DNA from: Nigrospora sphaerica
Taxonomy: Eukaryota > Ascomycota > Sordariomycetes > Amphisphaeriales > Apiosporaceae
Direction: 5' to 3'
Assembly: GCA_018287875.1 (NCBI GenBank)
Contig: JAGVVL010000001.1
Span: 2,542,001 to 2,606,000 of the forward strand
Length of the DNA: 64,000 nucleotides
This document shows positions 1-10,761 of the stretch, in pieces. The notes beneath the pieces are model-generated. The model did no database searches, was not told where the DNA came from, and was given only the letters and a program-made list of their open reading frames with translations. Position numbers and translations under genes: made by a program. Within the stretch, counting starts at the first letter, position 1. Every line of letters begins with the position of its first letter.

Positions 1-23
1 GGCGCTCCCCATCCCCAGCACCA

Positions 24-1298
24 ATGGCCCCGACGTCATCACGGCTTCTGTCCCGTGCGAGGTTGTACACGCAGCGTAGGCCTCCCTCACCGCCCGCGCG
101 CTCCTGCTTCGTCGCTCACCCGAAACTGCCAGCAGTCTGTAACCCGTACCAGCCGACGCCCCTGCGTCCTGGCGTCATTGCCGCCTTCTCGCTACACAGC
201 CCCCGGTCCTTCTCTTCCCAGCCGCCGCTTCGTTCCCCAGACAACGCCGAGTCGCCGCCGACGCGCCGCTTCACGTACCACGCCGCCGCCTCCTTCTCGG
301 GCAAGGGACGGCGGTTCGATCCCAGCACCAATGTTTTCCACTTCAACCCTCACCACCGGGTACAGCCTCAGGTCAAGCGGCCCAAGTCGAAGCGGCCGGC
401 CAGCGGCCAGGACGCCTTCTTCATAGCCCGCGTGGGCGACACCAACTCGGTCGCCCTCGGCGTGGCCGACGGCGTGGGGGGCTGGGAGGAGAGCGGTGTC
501 GACCCGGCCGACTTCTCGCACAGCTTCTGCGACTACATGGCACTCGCCGCCTACGACCACACCCTCGACGGCGCGCGCCCTCCCCTGACGGCCCGGACGC
601 TGATGCAGGACGGTTACGACCAGGTCTGCGATGACAAGAGCATCCCCGCTGGGGGCAGCACCGCGTGCGTCACCATCCTGTCCCAGGACGGCGTCATGGA
701 CGTTGCCAACCTGGGGGACTCGGGGTTTGTGCATTTGCGCCTGAACGCGGTCCACCACGCCTCGGAGGCCCAAACGCACGCCTTTAACACGCCGTACCAA
801 TTGTCCGTCATCCCCGCCAGCATGCTGGCCCGCGCGGCTGCCTTCGGCGGCGCTCAGCTGTGCGACTACCCCAAGGACGCCGACGTGACGGCGCACCAGC
901 TGAAACACGGCGATGTCCTGATATTCGCCACCGACGGCGTCTGGGACAACCTATTCAACCAGGACATCCTGAGGATCGCCAGCCGCCTAATGACGGGCAC
1001 GGGGGCGTGGAACTCGTCCGGGGGCGGCATCAGCGTGGCCGACGACCTGAGCCCCTTCACGCAAGGCGACGACTCGGCCCAGCTGCCCATCACGCTGCAG
1101 AGCGCCCTGGCGCTGGAGATCGCGGGAACGGCCAAGATGGCGAGCATGAACCAGCGGCTCGACGGCCCCTTTGCTAAGGAAGTACAGAAGTACTACCCGC
1201 AGGAGAACTGGCACGGCGGCAAGGTCGACGACATTTGCGTAGTGGCCGTCGTTGTGTCGGAGGACGGGAAAGCGCCGGCCGCCAAGGCCAAACTGTAG
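24..1298 (+). CDS. PTC7: PTC7/Azr1-like mitochondrial protein phosphatase 2C
   Basis: A single open frame of 424 residues that I read as a PPM/PP2C-family Ser/Thr phosphatase of the PTC7 (PPTC7/Azr1) type. The phosphatase core is visible: VALGVADGVGGW at about residues 144-155 gives the first metal-binding Asp, NLGDSG at about 230 is a second core motif, ATDGVWDN at about 302 carries the next Asp, and VDDICVV near residue 401 is the C-terminal metal site. The first 70 residues are rich in Arg, Ser and Pro with few acidic residues, as expected of a mitochondrial presequence. PTC7-type enzymes dephosphorylate mitochondrial matrix proteins, including coenzyme Q biosynthesis factors in yeast; that substrate is family knowledge, not visible here. 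The start sits in a good fungal context (CACCATGG-like) only 23 bases from the window edge, so an upstream exon cannot be excluded. No intron is needed. Confidence 0.9.
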   Translation: MAPTSSRLLSRARLYTQRRPPSPPARSCFVAHPKLPAVCNPYQPTPLRPGVIAAFSLHSPRSFSSQPPLRSPDNAESPPTRRFTYHAAASFSGKGRRFDPSTNVFHFNPHHRVQPQVKRPKSKRPASGQDAFFIARVGDTNSVALGVADGVGGWEESGVDPADFSHSFCDYMALAAYDHTLDGARPPLTARTLMQDGYDQVCDDKSIPAGGSTACVTILSQDGVMDVANLGDSGFVHLRLNAVHHASEAQTHAFNTPYQLSVIPASMLARAAAFGGAQLCDYPKDADVTAHQLKHGDVLIFATDGVWDNLFNQDILRIASRLMTGTGAWNSSGGGISVADDLSPFTQGDDSAQLPITLQSALALEIAGTAKMASMNQRLDGPFAKEVQKYYPQENWHGGKVDDICVVAVVVSEDGKAPAAKAKL

Positions 1299-4200
1299 TG
1301 CAACGGGGAATGATACCATGGGATAGATGATTTGTACGGAAAACCTTTGGGCATTGTTACGGCGTTGGACGGTCGAAGCATTACATAATCAGCAACACGC
1401 ATCCGGGGCAGCATTTGGAACGGGCATGATGGGTTGCGTAACAGCGAGGGCGGTAGTCAGGCCCGCACCTGTGGAGCGGCAAGACATATATCAATACGGA
1501 ACAGACAAGTAGTGAGCGCGACGATGGGGCTTTTCGTCCCCGGCTCACCAGAGACGCGTGACGTCGGGCCTACCACCACCGGCCGGAAAGCGCTGCGCTC
1601 GCCAGCACGTCGCTTTTCCGGCTACCGTATCAATGAACAGCACCCCCGTGGGGATTCGGATAGCGCCAGCCCGCCGGTCTCGCGTACGAACGCACCGGCC
1701 CGGGAGGGACGGACGCGCGCGTGCGAACTTGGGCCATGGCCAGCGCGTACGGAGGGAAGGCAAGCCCACCCGGCACACAATCCCGTCGGCCCCGGTAGAA
1801 CGACGGGGGCACAAGGGCCGCCGAGATCTGCAACGGCCGCGGGGGGCCTCTTCGCGTCCAGATACCCAATCATGCATACAACCCCCCGCTGCCCGCCGGG
1901 GGTTTCCCTGTGCGCTGGCCTTGCGGGAGCGGCACGAAATGAGCCGGGCGGGCGCGGAAAACCCGCCCTGGGGGCTCCCAGCCGCGGAGCTCCGTTGGGA
2001 CCGAGAGGGCTGCCTGCGCTGCGGGCATTGGGTTTAACAGGGACCCGGTGTCTCCTGATAAGGGGGAACCCCCCGGGCCTGGATGCGCATTCCTACCTGC
2101 AGTATATGCGGACGTGGGGTTCGGCCCGTATATAGTCATACCCCCTTTTCCCCCTTTCTTCTCTTTGCTTTTGTTGGGGGAATTCGTCCGACGGCCCGCG
2201 GGTGCGCGCGCGGCCGTCGGTGGGAGAAGGCCGGGACGGAAAAACGGGAACGGCGGGCTTCGTCCCCTCGTCGCTTGACCCGCGGGGAGCGTAAGTCGGA
2301 ACAACGTCCACGACGTCGCGCTCGAGAGACAAAAGGGCCCCCGATGTTCCTGCGCCCTCGCGAGACGCGGGACGGCGACGTGCCGAATGCCCGGTACACT
2401 CTTCAATACGTTCCCATTGGACGGCGACGTTGACGGCATTCGCTTGGACGGGCCCCGGACGAACCGGGTTGCCGGGGTCGCCGGTTTTCCCCTGCAACCC
2501 TCCATCGGCATACGCCACCCGAACACCCCCCTACCCTGCGGCACAACGGCTTGCCAGACGCACGACCTTCCATGTGTTAGGTTGGTTATCTGGCGAGAGG
2601 GAGACATGGGAAAAGTGCCTGGGCGCCCGGGGTCCCAAACGGCCTCAGCCCCTCTTGTGGGAAAAAAAACCATCTCCCGATCCAGCAGCACGTACTCTCC
2701 GTCGCCCGTGTGCCACTGTGTACCACCCGAGTCAACGCCGTGACCAGGAGCAAAACTCAATTCGGTATTGCCAGCCGCACTGCCCGCTCACTGACTTGCC
2801 CTCTCCTACCGGCGGCCTTGTTGAATTGGGATGACGCTCCCGACCGGCTGCCGTCGCGAGGCGCTTCCCACGATACGAGGCCAGCCTCCCGACGGCTCCG
2901 GAGAGGGATATATCCCTCGTATCCGAAACTGTGCATCTGACTCGCCTGTATGGACGAGTGGTAACACCATTGGCCTGTTGTGTACCACTCGCTGCCACCT
3001 GTTGTTATCAGCTAGACCTGCTAAACACCGAGCCCCGTTGAGTACTTACCTAGGTAGCGACCTATAGGTGGCTATCTCCCCTTGCTTCGCGAAAGCGAGC
3101 CCCGGCAATCCCAACCGTAAAAAGCACTAGCAGGCAGCCCAGAGACATGACGGTTTCTCCCGTCGCGAAGGGCAAAAGAAGCAAAGGCCACCCATCGAGC
3201 AACACACACCCCGTCCCCTACGGATCCTGGGGAAACTGGGGGCGCCGTGGGAGAACTCCTCACCGGCTTCACGACGCGCTCCCTGACCGTGGACGAGCGC
3301 GCAAAGTAAGCACAGTGGTGGGGGAGGAGAGGTGCCCTGGGTCCAGGAGACGAGACAGCTCTCTGCATCGTTGTTGCCGTACGCATCATGGCCATTTCAC
3401 TTGACGCGCGCGCGCGCACGCGCAAAGTCCTCAAGAGAAAGAGAGACACGTCCACGCGGGTCATTACCATCCCTGCGGCCCGGCGTGACGTAAGGGAGAT
3501 TCCGCCCCCCTCAGTGGACGGGACGAGGAAAGAGGCTCGTTCCCTGCCCCCGGCCTTCTGTCTCTTTTAGGTGGCGCGCACCAAGCGCGCATGCATGCCA
3601 TGCACGATGGCGCAGTTCAACGTATGCAGCCACCCCGTGTCTCTTAGCTGCATGTCCCGGTTCGGCCGAATCCATCTGTTGCCACGCAGCGGCCTTGGGT
3701 TACGGTGCATGTCGTCGTCTGCTCCCGTGGCCTTGAGAAGATGGATGCCGCGGTTCGGAAGATGGGGGAGATGCATAGCACGCTTCTTCAGAAACGCCTG
3801 CTGACTTACACAAGCACAACGTCGAAACCAGACTAAAGTCTCGGCATGGGCTTGGTAGAAAGGGTATCAAACTCTGGTCAGACAGACACGGCTTCTTGTC
3901 GCTTGCCAAGTTTGCGGGCTCAACCGTTTCTCCGGCTTGTTTTTTGTTCCCTTCTGGAAGTGCCTCTCGGAGTGGCCAAAAAGAGGTAGGTTTGACTCTC
4001 ACCGTAGGTATTCGGCTGCAGCCGGCCGCAAGTTCAGGACCGGGCAATTTGACAGTATCCTTGTTCATGCATGCGCAAGCAAACCTCCGTCGATGCCCCC
4101 GGCACCTGCGATGCGACGAGCGAACCGTGGCAAATGGCATCAAGCAACGTGGTTGGTGTATTATGTACATGTTCTGTACCTCGGCAAGAGTAATAGGTCT

Positions 4201-4405
4201 ATGCAACAGAAAACATGCGCGACCAAGCCGTCGCCGCGCGACACACATGGCGCGCGTCCCAAAGCGACTTCCTCCTCTTAACCATGCTTCCCGCGACGCG
4301 TGCAAATCATCGCATGCAAATTATGACCGGGAGGCCACATGACGAAACGTGTGTATATACTCGAATGGCTCATAAACTCGGCGGCGTTCACATGGCGTGC
4401 TGGCT
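1299..4405. other. intergenic, no supported gene
   Basis: About 3.1 kb of mostly GC-rich sequence. Long open frames occur on both strands but show no recognisable motif, no splice-linked continuation and no family resemblance, so I treat them as by-products of base composition. A perfect TACCTAGGTA palindrome lies at 3047-3056 and an alternating GC tract at about 3406-3420. Nothing else is called. Confidence 0.6.
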
Positions 4406-5139
4406 TTACAGGGCGGCGACGAGGCCGGCCGCCAGCATCATCACGGGAGCGATGATGCTGCCGGCGGCGTTGGTGTTGGGAGCCGACGTCTCGGTGGCAG
4501 TGGCAGAGGAAGTGCCCGACTTCGAGGTCGAGGTGGCTGTCATCTCGTCAGTTGCGAATGGGGAGCACCGAGAGTCGCTACAACTTACATCCGCTGGCCG
4601 AAGCCGAGGTCGAAGCAGAGCTGCCAGAGGCCGAGGCCGAAGTGGATCCAGAGGCGGCGCTGCTGGTACCCGAGGCGGTGGACGAGGCGGCCGTGGTGCT
4701 AGCAGCCGTCGACGAGGAAGCCGTGACGACTGTTGTCACGCTCATGCCCGCCGACGTGGTATCGTCGCTGTCGCCAACGTACTTCCACTGGATTGAGTAG
4801 TTGGTGTCATCGTCATCCTCGATCTTGAAGGCGTACGTGTCCGAGGCCAGGCTGGAGGGGGGCGTCCAGGTGAACGAGTTGGCGCTGTCGTTGGCTTGGG
4901 ACACCATGTTAGCGGGGCAAGCCAGGACCTGTGTCGACGGGGCTATACATACCGTCCAGCGTCTCAACCGGCTGAAGGTCGTCACGGGGGCCGTTCATCA
5001 ACGTGATGGTGACGGGGCCCGAGGCGTCGGCCCACGTGAGCGTGAAGGGCACGCCGGACTTGACATCGTAGGCGTTGTTGGTGAACTCAACGGCGCTGGC
5101 GAGAGCGGCGAAGAAGAGGGCGGCAACGGCGGACTTCAT
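4406..5139 (-). CDS. GPI-anchored Kre9/Knh1-type Ser/Thr-rich cell-wall protein
   Basis: Three exons (5139-4953, 4894-4589, 4536-4406) give 207 residues. Residues 1-16 form a signal peptide ending in ALASA. The N-terminal domain (VEFTNNAYDVKSGVPFTLTW, then FTWTPP and the DTNYSIQWKYVG-like strand) is the Ig-like fold of the Kre9/Knh1 'Ser-Thr-rich GPI-anchored membrane protein' family (PF10342). A Ser/Thr/Ala-rich stalk follows, then a hydrophobic C-terminus (PVMMLAAGLVAAL) after a small-residue site, typical of GPI attachment. Intron 1 (4952-4895, 58 nt) has donor GTATGT, branch GCTAAC and acceptor AAG. Intron 2 (4588-4537, 52 nt) has GTAAGT, CTGAC and CAG. Skipping intron 2 stops the protein at GCKL and loses the anchor, which supports the splicing. 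The protein is probably wall- or membrane-associated with a structural or glucan-related role. A CAG-rich repeat lies about 300 bp upstream. Confidence 0.85.
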
Positions 5140-5447
5140 GGTGACGGTGGATGGGGGGGAGAGACTTCTGGCTGGGCAAATAGAGAAGAAGTGGGCTTCT
5201 GTTGGAGGGTAACGCGACGGGTCAGCGGGCCTGGCTTCTTATTACCGGCAGAGGAGATGCAGACGGCGTGTGGCGGGAGAGAATGGGGACCAAGACCGGA
5301 GCACGAAGAATAAGGTAGGCCGAGTTGCTGTACATGTATCTGTACGTGTAACGCCAAAGGCTCGCGTGCAAGTGAGGCTCGGAGACAAGACGGGAAAGAG
5401 TTTGGGAGTGACGTTTTCGGGACAACAACAGCAGACAGGGACCCGAG

Positions 5448-5448
5448 G

Positions 5449-5483
<35 letters not shown>

Positions 5484-5587
5484 ACAGCAGCAGCAGAAAC
5501 AGCAGCAACAGGCAGGCAGGCAGGGAAGCATGCAGATAGAGAAGCAGGTAGGCAGGCAGGTAGGGAAGCAGGTAGACAGGCAGGCAG
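5448..5587. repeat. CAG/CAA microsatellite followed by GGCA repeats
   Basis: Positions 5448-5511 are an imperfect CAG repeat with interspersed CAA and AAA triplets. Directly after it, 5511-5587 is made of GGCAGGCAGG-type tetranucleotide units and GAAGCAGGTA-like variants. The block lies about 310 bp upstream of the GPI-protein start codon, in its probable promoter or 5' leader. It is not in a supported reading frame. Confidence 0.9.
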
Positions 5588-7108
5588 ACTCGCAGAATTG
5601 GCCTTCTCATTCAAGGACAGTTGATAAGATGAAAGCGTGTTGATCACGGTCTGGAACATTTCGCCGAGATCTGCAGGGACAGGCCGCGGCGCACGCCCGC
5701 ACGGCGCAGGCGTAGGAGAGAAAAGGCGAGAGGGCCAGACATAGAAGCGGTTGGACTTACCGGCTGGGAATGCGTGGGCGACGAAGTCAAGAGATTAAAG
5801 ATTAGCAGGAAGTAGGTAGCCGGGAAGGTATGAATGCGAGTGGCGGGATGTCGGGGTCGATGGTTCTTTCTGGCAGAGAGAGCGACTTGGGTTGAATAAT
5901 AAGGACCGACGACGAGCACGAACTTTTGGCGTAGCAGCAAAGAAGCCGATGAAGAGGAAGGGAAAGAAAGTGTGTCTCGACGCGCAAGCACCCCAACGGT
6001 AGAAAAGGAAGATGGGCAGCTGTGCCGCGTGCTCCTATTCCCATCCCCGCGCGCTCGCCTGGCTCTCCATGTCGACGGCCGCGGCCTTGTCCCTACAATA
6101 ACCCATGTCGCCCGCTGCATGAGGGCCCCATCGCGACGACGACGGTTCATCGGGCCAGGGCATGCCAGGTACTGTGTAGTTAGTACCTTGGCCTGCCATG
6201 GCGGGCAGCTTGGCCACCGCGATCCCACTCTGTCCCTTTAACTTTCCAATGATGGCAATTCCCACCCCCAGCGCCAGCCCGTCCTGGCAAAGCCCCCAAT
6301 GCCCAATCGGGCACTACAAGGCCGGTCCCTGGCATGCCATGCATTTAAGCGGGTGTCGAGGCCGCCCGTCATTGGCCTAATCGCCCCTTCACCCCGCCGA
6401 TGGCTCCTTTCGTCACACGCTCCCCGTCCGCAATCTACTGGGATGGGGCGTCCACCATTTCCGAATAGGGATGGTGAATGGGCGCCAGGCCAGGAACGCC
6501 AATGCGGCCAGGCGCCTGCCAATCTGCCAATCTGCGAGTGCCCAGCGCCCAGCTCGTGCCCAGCATCGGCGTGCGTGCTATTTCGGCCTAGATCTGTGGC
6601 AAATTTCTGACCCGGGCGAAATGAAGGCAGGTCGGCAAGGGAACAGGAGGTTTGGTGGGAAGGGGAGACGAGACTCTAACCCCGGACGTCAATCCCCCGG
6701 CATGGATTCCCCCAGTATCGCTGCCAGCTTGGCCGTGTCTCTTCTTGACAGCGAGCCCGGCGGGGAATTGAGTACGTCGGCACCAAACCTTTGGCGGTAG
6801 GGAGAAAGCATTGATCGATTCATTGCCCCCCCTCCTCCCCCAGGCTATCAGTCTTTCTGTCTTTTCCGTCCTGTTTTTTCTTCTTTCTGCCCCACCGGCC
6901 GCTCGGAGCGCAGTCTAAAATATGGGGGTGCAAAATTGCGTTGGCGTCCACCACTCGAGCGCATGGGCATCGAGGGAGACCCGTGAGAACCCTCCATCCC
7001 GCCGTCCACCGTTATGCTGCAAATCCGAGGTGAGGCGAGCTGCGCCATGTTGCCCTGCAGACGATGGCTCACCTGCCGGGGGTAGCGTTCCGATCCGGAG
7101 GGCTGGAA

Positions 7109-7126
7109 GGGGGGGGGGGGGGGGGG
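7109..7126. repeat. poly-G tract (18 G)
   Basis: Uninterrupted run of 18 G in an intergenic region. Runs of this length are unstable and prone to sequencing-length error. Confidence 0.9.
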
Positions 7127-8355
7127 TCTTTGGACTATGCCTAACCATCGCGTACGATTGCGCCTACGCGAACGAACATCCACTCCACTCGCCCACCCCC
7201 GACTTCCGTGCTTTTACCCTTCCATTTACTCTTTCTCCATGCAAGACACTGTCGCCTTGTTATGGCGTTATTAGCTGCATCCATCACCAGCCTTTCGGGC
7301 TGCCTGCGCACGACCGCTTGTCGCTTGTCATGGACCTTAACCCGACCCGACTCCTCGTGGGTTCTCCTTGTTCAGCCAGCCAGGCCAGTCCGTCTACAGT
7401 GTACTACAATTACGACCAGTCGACGAAAATCCAGAGACAGGATCTATGGAGGGATACATGGATCCTGGTGTGGTTAGCGGGTCCCCAACTCGAATGGACA
7501 GGGAGCTGGTTGGACACGCCCAGATCATTTTTGATGGGGGTTGGTCGATCTCCCAAGGTTCCAAAATGCCCTCCAGCCCAGACACCCGGTCCCCTGTTCG
7601 CATGCCCCCCCGTAGCTGCATAGCCTTTCCCCGGATTCTGTTTCGCCGTCGTCAGTTCCCTACTCTCGGTGCAAAAAATCGTAGGTGCCGCCAACGCCCG
7701 CTTGGCACGGCAACCCGAATGCCTTCTGCTCCCTGTCCGCGCAACACAGCGCGCAAAATAGCCACGCAATGCAGCCAAAAATTCGTCATCCCTCCAGTTG
7801 GAAACTGGCTCAACTTTTACATCGGACCTACTTGTACATGGTGGCGCGGCAAAACCATCAGTTAGCCGCTGCCGAAAGTGGCGGCAAGTCCCGATGACCC
7901 GTGGTTGGACCGCCGACCCCATCTTCCACCCTGAGATCTATCTGCCACCGCAGTCAGCCGGCCTTAAGAAGGGGGCATGCTCTCACCAATACGCAAGCCG
8001 ATTGGGCCAGATTCTTCCCTTGGAGAACAAAGCCAGCATGTGGATATGCCTGACACACCTGAATAGCCCGGGCTGGCGCTGAAGAACGGGCTTGCATCCA
8101 GCTCGAGCCCACGGCTACACAACCACTAGCCAGAGGCAGAAAACACTCGCTTGGGACTAAGACGCTGGTTTTGTGGCGGGCTCACTGCCATGCTATTAGA
8201 TGTGCCTACTTGGTGTCTTGTATCCAATCGTGCGGCCATCTTTTTTCCGCTACAGCACAGGGGTATTCCGGCTGTTGGGGGCCCTCCTCCCCGTCGGTTG
8301 GCCGGCACCCTGATCAACGGAATGGCGGGAAGGGCTGGCCTGAACCAGCATGCTC

Positions 8356-9511
8356 TTAAACGGGCAATGCGCACCTGACGACGCCTCGGCGGACACCGTC
8401 GGTCTCCTCTCGCACCTGTTCTACCACGGCCCCGAGTTCACGGGCCTTGACGATGAAGTCGTCGAGAGATCCTCCTACGCCAAAGTAGAGTCTCTTAGCG
8501 CCGACCAGGGCCTCGGCCGAGACACGGCGAGCCTTTTGTTGCGTCATCAGAGAGAAAATGGTGTCGGTGAAGGACTGCAGCGCAAAGGGGGAGTAGATGG
8601 TCTCGGCACCAAGCAGCACCGTCTTCTGCCCCAAACCAGTGCCAGAAGAGCCCCCGAGCGACTGGAGGACGAGGTCCACAAATTCGGGAGACCACGCGCC
8701 CGAGAAGAACTGGAGGGAAATGTGCCGGGTGGCCAAGAAGTCCCGGAAGGCACTGACCACCCCCTCGGTCAGGTCCAGCTCGCCCTCGGAGGAGAGCGCC
8801 TCGGCCAGCACGGGCGAAGTGGCGGCGTGTTGCAAAGCCCATGATATTATGAAGTTGGGGAGGGTCACAAGCTGGAGCACAGTGGCGTTATAGTCGGCCA
8901 GGGCCAGCGACAAAGACGCGGCGGGGTTTTCGGCAGCAATAGCCCACTGGAAGAGAGCCAGCGACGGGAGGGCTGTTCCGCACCCGAGCTGGCGCAAGGC
9001 GGGGGGTTTCTTCGGTCAGCCTTCCTCGGTTCGAGACGGGACGGGCGGGTTTACAAACCTCGACAACGCAGGGGGCGGTGTCGGCCGAGATCAGAGAGGA
9101 TTTGGACGGGGCCAGGACTTTGACCAAATCCACGCTGCTCTCCCAGCTCTTGAAGCCGCCCTCGTACACGCCGGTTTTGACGTCGTGGGTGCCGAGACCG
9201 GGCTCGGACTCGCCACTGTCGTCCTCTTCGGCCATGATCTGCATCCTCACGTCCCAGAGCTCGCGGCGCGGCAGTTGGATGGTCTCCCCATTGTCCAGTA
9301 CCACGCCGAGGGTGCTGTAGGCGACTTTGGAGGGGAGCTGGGAGAGCATGTGTTCCAAGTCGTGATGGATCGGTAGCAACAGTGGCTTGCCAGCCACAGG
9401 GAACGCGCTGGTTGGCGGGGGCGCTGCCACGGCCTTTTCCCGTGCGAGCTCACCGCCCGCCTGGGCCTCGTCCTCTATATCGTCCCCCGAGAAGCCGAAC
9501 GAGAAGGACAT
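8356..9511 (-). CDS. HPM1: METTL18/Hpm1-type protein-histidine N-methyltransferase
   Basis: Two exons (9511-9059 and 8988-8356) encode 361 residues. The protein starts MSFSFGFSGDD, the usual short aromatic/acidic N-terminus of the family. SAM-binding motif I is VVELGCGTALPSLAL, created across the intron at residues about 149-163. A later FSGAWSPEFVDLVLQSLGG stretch and ETIYSP match the methyltransferase fold of METTL18/Hpm1. In yeast, Hpm1 methylates a histidine of ribosomal protein Rpl3; that target is inferred from the family. The intron (9058-8989, 70 nt) has an unusual GTTTGT donor, branch GCTGAC and acceptor CAG. It is the only junction that restores LGCGTA in frame; reading through meets no stop but loses the motif. 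The start is chosen at MSFSF; an upstream in-frame extension to about 9790 reads as low-complexity leader. Confidence 0.88.
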
Positions 9512-10761
9512 GTTGGGAGGCTGTATGTGTTGCTTGTTTGTCGGTTTTGCCCAATGGCCCCGGGTCACTGATAGGTCCACGAGCGAGCGGGACGGCGCTT
9601 GAAATCCTTGCGTGCTGAGCCGCCCGCCGCCTCCAAGGGAGATTCGCCCGGAAGTGGATCCACTAAGCGCGATCTGCCGATGGAGGCTGAGAGTCCTGCA
9701 AAGTTCGTATGCAAGCCCTGTGCCGTGCGCGGTCAGCGACGAGGGAAGCCGGGCGGTTTCTGGACCGTCCGTATACGCAGATCGTTGCAAACAGAAGGCG
9801 GCAGTTGGTGAACGACAGGCTCGCTGTCGTCGCTTGTGCCGCCATCCACGTTACTCACAAGGGATCCCTCGCGTGGTTGGTTTTGGGGGCAGGCGGGCCG
9901 ATGTTCGGGCGGTGCTGATAGGTCGAGTAACACGCGGTCGCCGCCTTGAGAAAGTCACCTCTCACAATCCCTACCCAGCTGGAGTTCCATCAACCAACGC
10001 ACAAACCTCCGGAAGGCCTTCCGGGGATGGCGTCCTTCCTTGCATATGCTGACTGAATTCCATCGCGCAATCCCATCCATCCGGCACGGTTTCTGACGCC
10101 GAGTCCCGACCCGGCCGCGACGGACGCCCACGAGGTCCATGCCCCTCAGCGGCTTGCCAAAAGCTCCTGCCAAGATGGTGGGGGCGCTGCTCTGGTTGGC
10201 CCAAATACGAGCATACTGGCCTGGCTGCTAAGTAGCGCACGACATGCCATTGGCTGCCGGTGCTCCTTTCACCTCCATAACTCCCTTTCACCTCCATGTC
10301 TCTTTCCCCATCGCGGGGGCGGCAGATAGCGAAGCCCTTCCCACGATGCGCGCCAGATGCAGCCACCACGCAGGCACGCCGGAAACAAAGCCACGGCTCG
10401 GGTCTGGCGGCGGCGGCCACAGGCTACAACGGCGCCAAACCCTGCCGCTCAGCAGCCCAGTACGTAGCCGTGCAGGGTTGCCTTGCTAGCACGGCGTTAT
10501 CGATCATGACAGCCACCGCTTGATGCCCGACATGGTAGGTCGGGATACGCTGCTCTGGCCGTCGCCTGGCCGGATGCAGCTTTCGGCCCTGTGTGGTTGG
10601 AGACCGGCCTGGGGCCCGAGTCGAGCTGAATGCCTATGTCTTGCATCCCTCGCCCGTCCCGGCGAGCTAGTGAATCCACCGGGCTGGGGGCCCATTCACC
10701 GGTATATCTCTCTCTATACGCGCATACTCATGCGTATATATATTCCGGCTTCTGCGTCGCC
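9512..10761. other. divergent intergenic region, no supported gene
   Basis: About 1.25 kb between two divergently transcribed genes, presumably holding both promoters. A TATATATAT-like stretch at about 10735-10743 lies close to the monooxygenase start. No open frame here carries a recognisable domain. Confidence 0.55.

Larger units (their letters stand above)
5140..8355. other. intergenic, repeats but no supported gene
   Basis: About 3.2 kb upstream of the GPI-protein gene and downstream (3' side) of the methyltransferase gene. It holds the CAG and GGCA repeats (5448-5587) and an 18-base poly-G tract (7109-7126), listed separately. Open frames here are repeat-driven or composition-driven (for example poly-Leu/poly-Cys readings of the CAG tract). 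Confidence 0.55.

Noticed and set aside
1870..2760. 296-codon minus-strand open frame in the first spacer
   Set aside because: Pro/Arg/Gly-rich composition without motif; overlapping open frames on several other phases show that stops are simply rare here.
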